A stretch of 64,000 bases of DNA from Dyadobacter luteus (GCF_003383615.1 NZ_QNUL01000009.1:62001-126000), one strand, 5' to 3'. Positions 8,855-17,001 are shown, numbered from the stretch's first letter. Numbers and translations are program-made. Notes: generated by a model from the sequence alone, not told the origin.

Positions 8855-10396
8855 ATGAAGCAAATATTTATTATGGCGATGCTATCCATTGCCACTTTAA
8901 GCCCGCTGGCCGCTCAGAAACCAGTACCACCCGCACCAAAACCAGAAATTAAAGCAGCAGGTGAACCGAAACCAGTGAAGTTAATCCTGGATTCTACTAC
9001 TACGCTTAACCATACAGTTACCATCAAAGGTGCTAAAATTCCTTACTCAGTTACCGTGGGTACTCAGCCTGTATGGGATGAGGCTGGAAAGGCGATAGCC
9101 GGCGTATTTTACACCTACTACGAAAGGTCTGACATAAAAGACAGAAAAACGCGGCCTTTGGTTATTTCTTTTAATGGTGGTCCTGGTACAGCTTCAGTAT
9201 GGATGCACATGGCCTATACAGGACCTAAGCTTCTGAATGTTGACAGTGAAGGATATCCTTTAATGCCTTATTCGGTAAAAGAGAACCCAAACTCCATTCT
9301 TGACATTGCAGACATTATCTATATTGATCCGGTCAATACAGGATACTCGCGCATGGCAGGAAAGGATGTACCCAAATCCAAATTTTTCGGCGTTAATGCA
9401 GATATCAAGTATCTGGCCGACTGGCTGAATACATTTGTAAGCCGTAAGAACCGCTGGTTGTCTCCCAAGTATCTGATCGGCGAAAGCTATGGTACCAACC
9501 GTGTTTCCGGACTTGCCCTGGAATTGCAAAACGCCAACTGGATGTATCTGAATGGTGTTGTGCTGGTATCACCTACGAATCTTGGAATTGACCGCAAAGG
9601 ACCTGTAGGATCTGCAAACATGCTTCCGTACTATGCAGCAACGGCATGGCATCACAAAGTTCTGGCCACCGACCTTCAGCAAAAAGATCTAGTACAGATG
9701 CTGCCCGAAGTAGAGCAATTCACAACAAATGAATTGATCCCTGCACTGGCTATGGGCGGAGCGCTGGATCCGGCAAAACGTAAGGCTATGGCCACCAAAA
9801 TTGCTCGTTTTTCAGGCTTATCGGAAAAAGTGGTAATGGAGCACAATCTGATGATCCCACCACAATTTTTCTGGAAAGAGCTACTGAGAGACAAAGGATT
9901 CACAGTTGGCCGTCTGGATTCGCGTTATTTGGGTATTGACAAAGAGGACTCAGGTGACAGACCAGATTATGCTGCTGAATTGACTTCATGGCTGCACTCA
10001 TTCACGCCCCCGATCAACTATTACTTCCGTGAAGTATTGGGCTACAAGACAGATCTGAAGTATTTCATGTTCGGCCCTGTTCATCCGTGGTCAAGATCAG
10101 GAGAAGATACCGATAAAACAGGAGAGAATCTGCGCCAGGCGATGGCTCAAAACCCTTATCTGCACTTGCTGGTTCAATCCGGGTATTACGATGGAGCATG
10201 TGATTATTTCAACGCTCAAAACAACATGTGGCAAATGGATCCATCCGGAAAACTTAAAGCAAGAATGGACTGGAAAGGCTATAGAAGCGGACACATGATG
10301 TATCTGCGCCAGGAAGACCTGGTATCGGCAAACAACGACCTTCGCGATTTTATTAAAAAGGCGACGCCAAAACCAGGTCAACCTGCCAAGTATTAA
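8855..10396 (+). CDS. Exported S10-family serine carboxypeptidase, copy 3
   Basis: 513 residues; signal peptide ending near PLAAQ (residue 21), then a proline/lysine-rich linker (KPVPPAPKPEIKAAGEPKP) absent from copy 2. The S10 catalytic set is intact: FNGGPGTAS, GESYG with Ser211, Asp446 in SGYYDG, His480 in RSGHMMY. The rest closely parallels copy 2 (GRLDSRYLGIDKE, YYDGACDYFNA, TPKPGQPAKY). Expected activity is removal of C-terminal amino acids from peptides in the periplasm. The gene ends 10 bp before a strong hairpin that may end or attenuate transcription ahead of the amidohydrolase. Confidence 0.9.
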   Translation: MKQIFIMAMLSIATLSPLAAQKPVPPAPKPEIKAAGEPKPVKLILDSTTTLNHTVTIKGAKIPYSVTVGTQPVWDEAGKAIAGVFYTYYERSDIKDRKTRPLVISFNGGPGTASVWMHMAYTGPKLLNVDSEGYPLMPYSVKENPNSILDIADIIYIDPVNTGYSRMAGKDVPKSKFFGVNADIKYLADWLNTFVSRKNRWLSPKYLIGESYGTNRVSGLALELQNANWMYLNGVVLVSPTNLGIDRKGPVGSANMLPYYAATAWHHKVLATDLQQKDLVQMLPEVEQFTTNELIPALAMGGALDPAKRKAMATKIARFSGLSEKVVMEHNLMIPPQFFWKELLRDKGFTVGRLDSRYLGIDKEDSGDRPDYAAELTSWLHSFTPPINYYFREVLGYKTDLKYFMFGPVHPWSRSGEDTDKTGENLRQAMAQNPYLHLLVQSGYYDGACDYFNAQNNMWQMDPSGKLKARMDWKGYRSGHMMYLRQEDLVSANNDLRDFIKKATPKPGQPAKY

Positions 10397-10406
10397 TAAA
10401 ACAATA

Positions 10407-10446
10407 AATGAGTTTGTAGCCAAAGAGCTGCAAACTCATTTTACTT
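10407..10446 (+). terminator. Internal terminator or attenuator hairpin
   Basis: A 14-bp stem (AATGAGTTTGTAGC, 10407-10420, against GCTGCAAACTCATT, 10427-10440) with one G-T wobble and a 6-nt loop CAAAGA, followed by TTTACTTTAA. It lies between the third S10 gene and the amidohydrolase on the same strand. The U-tract is short, so partial readthrough or mRNA 3'-end protection is as likely as full termination. Confidence 0.65.
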
Positions 10447-10461
10447 TAATCCAATCTTATT

Positions 10462-12063
10462 ATGCGCAACTTATACAAATGGACAGCCCTGGCGCTTGGA
10501 CTTTTCCTGCATATCAATGCAGCGGGACAAGCCACAAAAAAAGCGCCTGAAATCAAAGAAGGAGATGGTCCCTACAACCAGCTCATTATACGCGGTGCGA
10601 CACTTATCAATAGTACACTTTCACCTCCCATCGGCCCGGTAGATATCGTGGTGGAGAAAAACAGAATCGTAAGTATCACCACGGTGGGAAATACCACGCT
10701 ACCCATTGATCCAAAGCGCAGGCCCGCTTTAAAGGCCGGAGGAAAAGAACTACAGGCTGAGGGCATGTACCTTTTACCTGGTTTCGTAGATACGCACGCG
10801 CACATCGGAGGTGGTTCAAAAGGGGCACATGCGGAGTATGTTTTCAAACTTTGGATGGCTCATGGGGTAACTACCATAGCAGAACCGGGTAGCATGAACG
10901 GTCTGGAATGGACTTTGGATCAGAAAGAGAAAAGTAGCAAAAATTTGATCACAGCGCCTCGCATCAAAGCTTACTCCCGCTTTGGTTTAGGAAGTAACGA
11001 TCCCATTTCCACACCAGAACAAGCCCGTCAATGGGTTAGAAACAATGCAAAGGCAGGTTCAGACGGTATCAAATTCTTCGGCGCAGCTCCGGAAATTATG
11101 ACTGCCGCTCTGGACGAGAACAAGAAACTGGGACTGCGCTCGATGATGCACCATTCACAGACCGATGTGGGCAGATGGAATGTAATGAACAGTGCCCGTG
11201 CAGGCCTGAACTCTATGGAACATTGGTACGGACTTCCTGAGGCACTTTTTACGGACAGAACCGTTCAGAATTATTCGCTGGATTACAATTACACCAATGA
11301 GCAGGATCGGTTTGGCGAAGCAGGCACACTCTGGAAACAGGCTGCCCCACCCTTCTCTGATCGTTGGAACAAAGTAATGAACGAACTTCTCTCCCTGGAC
11401 TTTACATTGTCTCCCACCTTGAATATTTATGAGGCCAATCGGGACTTGATGCGTGCCAGAAGAGCTGAGTGGCATGAGGATTACACCATGCCTCAGGTTT
11501 GGAGCTTTTACGCGCCAAGCTGGAATTCACACGGCTCCTACTGGCATTCTTGGGGAACCGAGCAGGAAATTCAGTGGAAAGAAAATTACAGACTATGGAT
11601 GGCATTTATCAATGAATACAAAAACCGCGGGGGTCGTGTAACAACCGGCACCGACGCAGGTTTTATTTATGAGCTGTACGGCTTCGCATTTGTCAGAGAA
11701 CTGGAACTGCTTCGCGAAGCTGGATTTCATCCGTTGGAAGTTATTAAATCTGCCACCTTGAACGGAGCTGAGTCATTAGGACTGGATAAAGAGCTGGGCA
11801 GTGTAGAAGTAGGAAAACTGGCAGATTTTGTTTTGGTTGAAGAAAATCCGCTTAAAAATCTGCAGGTGCTCTACGGTACCGGTGCCATTAAACTGACTAA
11901 GGAAAACAAGATCACAAGAGTTGGGGGTGTAAAGTATACCATCAAAGACGGCATTATTTATGATGCCAAGAAGCTTCTAGCCGATGTAAAAAGATTAGTC
12001 GAGGAGGATAAGGCAGCTGCAGGTTTTAAAATCACCCAACCTGGTGTGGAGCCAAAGAAATAG
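10462..12063 (+). CDS. Exported metal-dependent amidohydrolase (imidazolonepropionase/dipeptidase-like)
   Basis: 533 residues with a signal peptide ending near AAGQ (residue 23). The amidohydrolase superfamily ligands are all visible: HxH in VDTHAHIGG, Lys in SDGIKFFG, His in RSMMHHSQT, His in NSMEHWYG and Asp in TTGTDAGF. The C-terminal SATLNGAESLGLDKELGSVEVGKLADFVLVEENPL is split here only by description and is typical of the COG1228-type branch. That branch includes imidazolonepropionase and metallo-dipeptidases acting on Xaa-Pro, Xaa-Arg or Xaa-Lys. Position behind three carboxypeptidases and SusCD makes a periplasmic dipeptidase attractive, but this is inference; hydrolysis of a cyclic amide is the main alternative. 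Confidence 0.85.
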   Translation: MRNLYKWTALALGLFLHINAAGQATKKAPEIKEGDGPYNQLIIRGATLINSTLSPPIGPVDIVVEKNRIVSITTVGNTTLPIDPKRRPALKAGGKELQAEGMYLLPGFVDTHAHIGGGSKGAHAEYVFKLWMAHGVTTIAEPGSMNGLEWTLDQKEKSSKNLITAPRIKAYSRFGLGSNDPISTPEQARQWVRNNAKAGSDGIKFFGAAPEIMTAALDENKKLGLRSMMHHSQTDVGRWNVMNSARAGLNSMEHWYGLPEALFTDRTVQNYSLDYNYTNEQDRFGEAGTLWKQAAPPFSDRWNKVMNELLSLDFTLSPTLNIYEANRDLMRARRAEWHEDYTMPQVWSFYAPSWNSHGSYWHSWGTEQEIQWKENYRLWMAFINEYKNRGGRVTTGTDAGFIYELYGFAFVRELELLREAGFHPLEVIKSATLNGAESLGLDKELGSVEVGKLADFVLVEENPLKNLQVLYGTGAIKLTKENKITRVGGVKYTIKDGIIYDAKKLLADVKRLVEEDKAAAGFKITQPGVEPKK

Positions 12064-12134
12064 ATAGCGAAAAATTAACGGTAATAGACATACGTAAAAT
12101 TTGATATTCAACCCTTACACAAGAGTTGTAGTAA

Positions 12135-12185
12135 GTTTCAATATGAATAGCCAGGGATTGCATCCCTGACTATTCATATTGAAAC
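12135..12185. repeat. Long palindrome, 24-bp stem
   Basis: Arms GTTTCAATATGAATAG (12135-12150) and CTATTCATATTGAAAC (12170-12185) are perfect over 16 bp. After one mismatch the pairing continues over CAGGGAT / ATCCCTG to a 3-nt TGC loop. No U-tract follows on either strand, so it is not a standard terminator. It could be a REP/MITE-like element or a 3'-end stabiliser for either convergent transcript. Confidence 0.75.
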
Positions 12186-12302
12186 CCGCCGGATTTCCGC
12201 TGGCATTGATATCTCCAATACCGACATCATTGCAAATGAATTCTACCTGATAATCAGACAGTAAGCGTAAAATACACTTTCCGGCTCAATTTTACCACCC
12301 GA

Positions 12303-12398
12303 CAATCCCACAGGGATTGAATACCATTAGCCCCGGATGCAAATCCGGGGTTCGGGTAACAAATAAGATTTCCTAACACAACAACCCTGTAGTGGTTG
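12303..12398. repeat. REP-like group of three hairpins
   Basis: Three consecutive inverted repeats: CAATCCC (12303-12309) / GGGATTG (12313-12319); CCCCGGAT (12331-12338) / ATCCGGGG (12343-12350) with a GCAA loop; and CAACC (12382-12386) / GGTTG (12394-12398). The spacing and GC-rich central stem in an AT-rich gap recall REP/BIME-type elements mobilised by REP-associated tyrosine transposases. No such transposase lies in the window. The element abuts the 3' end of the AraC gene, where it may also act as a terminator. Confidence 0.55.
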
Positions 12399-12425
12399 AG
12401 CAAAAAGTATAAGGAGATCAGATTA

Positions 12426-13307
12426 CTAAGCCGATTTATGTCTGAATTCCTTTTTATAATCACTCGGAGACATACCAGTAGTTTTCTTAAAAACCCTGTT
12501 GAAATTGATAGCACTATTAAAGCCGGTCTTATAGGCTATAGTCGAAATCCCATCATAGTCGCCACTAATGATCTTCTTACAAGCTTCATTAATCCTCACT
12601 TCGTTCAGGAAGTTATTATAGGTTTTTCTGGTATGCTGCTTGAAATACTTGCAAAACGCATGGGGAGTAATATGGGCAATAGAGGCAATTTTATTCAGCG
12701 TAATATTCTCTGCATAGTTTTCGAGTGTATATTGGAAAATGTCGTTCATTCTGTTTCCTTCTGATTCAGGAAACGGGTAATTTGAAAAACCTGTGGAAAG
12801 CGACTTCCAGCCTGTGACCTCTTTTGCGAAATACTGAAATACTTCTAATAATGAAAGTAATCTTTCCAAATTAGGCTTTCCTACCATTTTCTTGATCGCT
12901 TCCCCAACATGGGCGGTATGCTGTACGGGAAGCTGCAAACCTGTCGTACAGGAATCAACAAACTTCTTAATAGACCCCATTTCCGGCAGATTCATAAATG
13001 CCTGTGGAATGCGTTCCAGATCAAAAAAGATATGAATTGCATGCGCATTCTGTTTATCCAGATTATCAAAATAGGCAGGATCCGATTTAAAAATATGAGG
13101 CTGGTTCGCACCAATTACGTATACATCACCAGACTTAAAGGCCTGAGAATAATTACCCGCAATCAATGTTCCTTCGCCTCTGATGATGAGTGTAACCTGT
13201 AATTCCTTGTGCCGGTGAAGGAAATTATAAAAGTGAGGCAACAGATCCTCCTCTATAACGACAGCATCTTCTTTCGGGACAGGTGGAGTAAATTGTAATA
13301 CTTTCAT
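12426..13307 (-). CDS. AraC-family transcriptional regulator with N-terminal cupin domain
   Basis: 293 residues. Residues ~1-150 form a cupin-like sensor (HRHKELQVTLIIRGEGTLIAG split as seen, then GDVYVIGANQPHIF). Residues ~190-290 carry the two AraC helix-turn-helices (NKIASIAHITPHAFCKYFKQ and STIAYKTGFNSAINFNRVFK with GMSPSDYKKE at the end). Cupin-AraC proteins usually sense a small ligand and activate a nearby catabolic operon. It lies between the peptide locus, with which it is convergent, and the proline genes, which makes either a plausible target; no operator was identified that ties it to one of them. Confidence 0.9.
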   Translation of the reverse strand: MKVLQFTPPVPKEDAVVIEEDLLPHFYNFLHRHKELQVTLIIRGEGTLIAGNYSQAFKSGDVYVIGANQPHIFKSDPAYFDNLDKQNAHAIHIFFDLERIPQAFMNLPEMGSIKKFVDSCTTGLQLPVQHTAHVGEAIKKMVGKPNLERLLSLLEVFQYFAKEVTGWKSLSTGFSNYPFPESEGNRMNDIFQYTLENYAENITLNKIASIAHITPHAFCKYFKQHTRKTYNNFLNEVRINEACKKIISGDYDGISTIAYKTGFNSAINFNRVFKKTTGMSPSDYKKEFRHKSA

Positions 13308-13699
13308 AACGGACTAGTTAAGGTTACAAATATTTATAGGAATTTATTCAACAGCATAAGGTAAAACAATCCGGTACATTCAGAATCAAAATATAAATAT
13401 TCAGATAATTATATATTATAATCCAAAACTGAAATTACCCGTTAAAACACCTCAATCTCCTCAATCAGATCTGCACGTTAATTTTTTATCTTTTGTATGG
13501 CCTTCTCTACTCTTTACCAATATTATCATTTTATCCCGACAATGAAAACAGCCAGATTAATATTTGTTTAAGATTCGCCAATTATAATTAAAAATTATCC
13601 TGATCGGTAAACACTTCCACATACCGTAACCAAGTTTTTTTAAAGCGTCTGACTTACGCACTGTTTTTCAATGAAATACGATTTTTCAAAGTATGAGAC
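13308..13699. other. AT-rich intergenic region upstream of AraC
   Basis: No gene seen. It holds the promoter region of the minus-strand AraC gene and the distal downstream region of the proline dehydrogenase terminator. Strongly AT-rich with short homopolymer runs; no full -33/-7 pair or conserved RNA structure was recognised. Confidence 0.4.
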
Positions 13700-13732
13700 A
13701 AAAATAATCCCGGCAGAAATTCCTGCCGGGAT
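13700..13732 (-). terminator. Rho-independent terminator of the proline dehydrogenase gene
   Basis: Perfect 10-bp stem ATCCCGGCAG (13707-13716) / CTGCCGGGAT (13723-13732) with a 6-nt loop. Read on the minus strand it is followed by TATTTTT, a proper U-tract. It lies about 105 bp after the stop codon of the upstream minus-strand gene. Confidence 0.8.
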
Positions 13733-13837
13733 ATTTAAACATCAAATCCCATAAGCTTATCTTGAATGGCTAACCGCAACAACTGTATGCGCGTCACCGT
13801 AATTGATCTTGTCCGTACTGAGGTTAATTTCTGTTTA

Positions 13838-15034
13838 CTACAAACCGCGCCTCTTCATTTCGTTGGTCAAAAGAAACAGCTCTCTCCCGGTTTGTCCGGC
13901 AACTGAGCTATTTTCCTGTGCCCGCCTCAACAAATAAGGAATCACATCTTCTACCGAACCATAAGGCAGATACTTACTCACTTTAAAACCTGCCTTGGCA
14001 AGATTGAAAGTAATATTATCGCTCATTCCATATAGCTGAGAAAAAAATGTGATACTCCGGCGCGATTGATCCTGCTTCAATAAGTCCAGCGCCAGCATGT
14101 TACTGTCTTCGTTGTGCGTAGCTACTACTGTCGCAATCGATTCCGGTTGCGCGAGACAAAACTCTACTGCCCTGTTGAAATCCTGATCCGTTGCATTTTT
14201 ATTTGGCTGAATCGGAGAAACGCTTCCTGTGGCCTGTGCCCTGGCTCTTTCTTTCTCCATATAGGCGCCACGCACAAGCTTCACCGCCAACGTGTAAGAT
14301 CGCGCGGAAGCCAAAGCAGCACTTTGTTTCAGAAACAAGAGTTTGTCATGCCGGTAGAGCTGTATTGTATTGTATACGACCACGCGGTTTTTATTGAAAC
14401 GCTCCATCGCCATCATCACAACTGCATCAATACTGTCCTGTATCCAGGATTCCTCTGCGTCGATGAGCACGCCCACACCCTTATTTCCAGCATGATCGCA
14501 GATTGCAAATGTTCTTTGAAGTACTCTCTCCCACTCTTGTCTTTCTGTTGAGGTCAGTAACGACAGGTCAACGAGCAAGCCGGTTTCATTGATCACTACA
14601 CCTGGATTGACCTTTTCAAGTAATTCGAACCTGGCTAGTGCGGTAATTTTCAGGCTGATAAAAGGAATACTTTTTTGAGATGAGGCATAACCGATCGCCT
14701 TTATGAATTCTTCTCTTGCAAGATCAAAATTATCTTCCCCCTCCTTGGCTTCAGCACCATAATCGAGGATTACATCAACGTCGTATTCGTCCAGTTTTTT
14801 GATAGCAGGTGTGGCCGTTTCCAGGGTCTCCCCTCCTACAAACTGGCTGTAAAGCGTATTTTTCAGCAAACCCTTTACAGGCAGACGCCACTCAATAGCT
14901 TTCAGAATAAAGTCTGTTCCGATAGAAATCAGCCAGTTATACTTCATCATTTTAAATAACCAGTATGCCTTTCTGAGCTGTCCGTTCGTTTTGTACGCAA
15001 AGGCTTGTCTGGTATCATTGAATATTTTTTCCAT
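13838..15034 (-). CDS. Proline dehydrogenase
   Basis: 398 residues from the preferred ATG at 15034; an ATG at 15046 is the other option. The TACTTTTG box at 15055-15062 leaves no room for a leader before 15046, which favours the later start. The FAD-binding TIM-barrel family marks include DVILDYGAEAKEG, FISLKITALARFE, KLVRGAYMEKERARA and YLPYGSVEDVIPYLLRRAQEN near the C-terminus. The enzyme oxidises L-proline to pyrroline-5-carboxylate and feeds electrons to quinone at the inner membrane. The next step is encoded divergently at 15250. It is monofunctional, unlike the fused PutA of enterobacteria. Confidence 0.93.
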   Translation of the reverse strand: MEKIFNDTRQAFAYKTNGQLRKAYWLFKMMKYNWLISIGTDFILKAIEWRLPVKGLLKNTLYSQFVGGETLETATPAIKKLDEYDVDVILDYGAEAKEGEDNFDLAREEFIKAIGYASSQKSIPFISLKITALARFELLEKVNPGVVINETGLLVDLSLLTSTERQEWERVLQRTFAICDHAGNKGVGVLIDAEESWIQDSIDAVVMMAMERFNKNRVVVYNTIQLYRHDKLLFLKQSAALASARSYTLAVKLVRGAYMEKERARAQATGSVSPIQPNKNATDQDFNRAVEFCLAQPESIATVVATHNEDSNMLALDLLKQDQSRRSITFFSQLYGMSDNITFNLAKAGFKVSKYLPYGSVEDVIPYLLRRAQENSSVAGQTGRELFLLTNEMKRRGL

Positions 15035-15054
15035 CGCAATTTTCATATTTGCCT

Positions 15055-15062
15055 CAAAAGTA
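15055..15062 (-). promoter_or_regulatory. -7 box of the proline dehydrogenase promoter
   Basis: On the minus strand reads TACTTTTG, an exact match to the Bacteroidota TAnnTTTG consensus, 20 bp upstream of the chosen start codon. No exact TTG is found at the -33 spacing, where TTA occurs. Confidence 0.5.
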
Positions 15063-15098
15063 AACGACGAAATGCAGGAATAAATATTTTCGCAATTT

Positions 15099-15137
15099 CT
15101 GATTAGATATGGATAATTTGCGATTAAATCTAATCAG
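15099..15137. promoter_or_regulatory. Operator-like inverted repeat between the divergent proline genes
   Basis: Perfect 10-bp arms CTGATTAGAT (15099-15108) and ATCTAATCAG (15128-15137), 19 bp between them. The site sits between the two -7 boxes, so one regulator could control both genes. The centre-to-centre arm distance of 29 bp is near three helical turns, suited to a dimer or tetramer such as an Lrp/AsnC-type protein; the identity of the regulator is unknown. Confidence 0.55.
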
Positions 15138-15148
15138 CCGGGGTGCTT

Positions 15149-15156
15149 TACCTTTG
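15149..15156 (+). promoter_or_regulatory. -7 box of the pruA promoter
   Basis: TACCTTTG, an exact TAnnTTTG match 94 bp upstream of the pruA ATG and 12 bp from the right arm of the inverted repeat. No exact TTG lies 19-21 bp upstream, so use may depend on an activator. Confidence 0.45.
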
Positions 15157-15249
15157 GACACCATATATGATTATTCCAATGCGTACTACAGGGAACATTA
15201 TTATATGAAATCGGTTTATTATAAAGTACAAACTTAAAACGATCTGGCT

Positions 15250-16875
15250 ATGACAAACGGATTTTTCACGGTGCCTGCATTACAAAACGAACCTGTTTTG
15301 GATTATGCACCGCAAAGTTCCGAAAGGTTCAAACTAAAAGAAGCTATAAAAGAGGCGAAAGCACATGTGGTGGATATTCCTATGTTTATAGGAAAAGAAG
15401 AGATCAGAACTGGTAAAAAAATGGAGATCAGACCGCCTCACGAGCACGGTCATATTCTGGGTTATTACCATGAAGGGGACGAAAGCCATGTTACCGCGGC
15501 AATTGATGCGGCACTCGCGGCCAAGCAGGCATGGGGAGATACGACCTGGGAAACAAGGGCTGCGATCTTCCTGAAAGCTGCGGAGCTCTTTGCCGGCCCT
15601 TATCGCTATAAAATCAACGCTGCTACGATGCTGGGGCAGTCTAAAAATGCATATCAGGCGGAAATTGATGCAGCTTGCGAGATGATCGACTTCCTGCGTT
15701 ACAATGTAGCGTTCATGTCGGAGATCTACAAGCAACAACCTGTATCAGGTAAAGGAGTTTGGAACCGTACCGACTACCGCCCTCTTGAAGGATTTGTGTA
15801 TGCGCTTACGCCTTTCAACTTCACTGCTATTTCCGGTAACCTGCCTGCATCCGCAGCTATGATGGGTAACGTGATTGTCTGGAAACCATCCGAGAATCAG
15901 GTGTATGCCGCAGCGGTGATTATGGAAGTGTTTCAGAAAGCCGGCTTACCGGATGGTGTGATCAACCTGATCAATGTAGACGGACCCAAAGCGGGAGAAA
16001 TCATTTTTTCTCATCGTGAATTCGCCGGACTGCATTTTACGGGATCAACTGCTGTATTCCAGACAATCTGGAAAAACATCGGAAATAACATCAATAAATA
16101 CAAAAGCTACCCGCGTATCGTAGGAGAAACAGGAGGAAAAGACTTCGTGGTAGCACACCCGTCGGCAAATCCGGAAGTTGTATCTACAGCACTTTTACGC
16201 GGCGCGTTTGAGTACCAGGGACAGAAATGCTCAGCTGCTTCCCGTGCTTACATCCACAAATCAATATGGCCGGCAGTTAAAGAAAAATTGCTTGCCGACC
16301 TGGCTACAGTGAAGGTAGGAACAGTTGAAGATTTCAGCAATTTCGTAAACGCTGTTATTTCAGAAAAAGCATTTGACCGTATTGCCACCTATATCGACAA
16401 TGCTAAATCTTCTCCCGAGGCAGAAATTATAGCCGGTGGTACGTACGATAAGTCGAAAGGATATTTTATTGACCCTACCGTTATTGAAGTTTCGGATCCC
16501 CACTATGTGACCATGGAAGAGGAAATTTTCGGACCGGTACTATCAGTATATGTATACGATGACTTTGAGCAAATTCTGGATGTGATCGACAACACATCGA
16601 TTTATGCGCTTACAGGAGCTGTGATTTCACAGGAACGTGAAGGCGTGGAACTCGCTTTGAAAAAGCTTCGTAACGCTGCGGGGAATTTTTATATCAACGA
16701 CAAACCAACCGGTGCAGTTGTGGGTCAGCAGCCATTTGGCGGCGCACGTGGCTCGGGCACAAATGATAAATCGGGATCGATGCTCAACCTGTTGCGCTGG
16801 GTATCTCCACGAACAATTAAGGAGACTTTCGATTCACCGAGAGCTTATCAATACCCCTTTCTGAAAGAGGATTAA
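15250..16875 (+). CDS. pruA: L-glutamate gamma-semialdehyde dehydrogenase (P5C dehydrogenase)
   Basis: 541 residues, the usual length for the stand-alone enzyme. NAD-dependent aldehyde dehydrogenase superfamily: catalytic base region RIVGETGGKDFVVAHPSAN and nucleophile Cys in EYQGQKCSAASRAYI, the signature of the P5CDH branch. The C-terminal block FGGARGSGTNDKSG is also characteristic. It oxidises glutamate semialdehyde, formed from pyrroline-5-carboxylate, to glutamate. It is divergent from proline dehydrogenase, and together they complete proline catabolism. A strong terminator follows 22 bp after the stop. Confidence 0.96.
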   Translation: MTNGFFTVPALQNEPVLDYAPQSSERFKLKEAIKEAKAHVVDIPMFIGKEEIRTGKKMEIRPPHEHGHILGYYHEGDESHVTAAIDAALAAKQAWGDTTWETRAAIFLKAAELFAGPYRYKINAATMLGQSKNAYQAEIDAACEMIDFLRYNVAFMSEIYKQQPVSGKGVWNRTDYRPLEGFVYALTPFNFTAISGNLPASAAMMGNVIVWKPSENQVYAAAVIMEVFQKAGLPDGVINLINVDGPKAGEIIFSHREFAGLHFTGSTAVFQTIWKNIGNNINKYKSYPRIVGETGGKDFVVAHPSANPEVVSTALLRGAFEYQGQKCSAASRAYIHKSIWPAVKEKLLADLATVKVGTVEDFSNFVNAVISEKAFDRIATYIDNAKSSPEAEIIAGGTYDKSKGYFIDPTVIEVSDPHYVTMEEEIFGPVLSVYVYDDFEQILDVIDNTSIYALTGAVISQEREGVELALKKLRNAAGNFYINDKPTGAVVGQQPFGGARGSGTNDKSGSMLNLLRWVSPRTIKETFDSPRAYQYPFLKED

Positions 16876-16897
16876 ATTACTTTGGGCATGTATAGTG

Positions 16898-16932
16898 AAC
16901 GGGATGCAGACTTTGTTTGTATCCCGTTTTTT
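16898..16932 (+). terminator. Rho-independent terminator of pruA
   Basis: Stem AACGGGAT (16898-16905) / ATCCCGTT (16921-16928), 15-nt loop, followed directly by a T6 tract (16927-16932). Confidence 0.85.
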
Positions 16933-17001
16933 GTTTGCAAGATTTCCAACCTTTTGATTTACAACAGCGTCCTGATCCTGACAACCATCTTCTACAATCC
17001 T

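Larger units (their letters stand above)
12064..12425. other. Intergenic region with several palindromes, no gene
   Basis: Separates the convergent amidohydrolase (+) and AraC (-) genes. It holds a 51-bp near-perfect palindrome (12135-12185) and a group of three hairpins (12303-12398), annotated separately. No credible coding sequence, transposase remnant or RNA gene was recognised. Confidence 0.6.

Noticed and set aside
5715-12063. Type IX secretion of the S10 peptidases and amidohydrolase
   Set aside because: Their C-termini lack the sorting domain, which is clearly visible in the partial protein at 63303.
12135-12398. Ends of an insertion sequence
   Set aside because: No transposase or remnant lies between or beside the repeats, and no target-site duplication was seen; REP-like repeats explain them better.
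16882-17001. N-terminal extension of the small lipoprotein
   Set aside because: It would be translated through the pruA terminator and would bury the lipoprotein signal; start at 17002 chosen.
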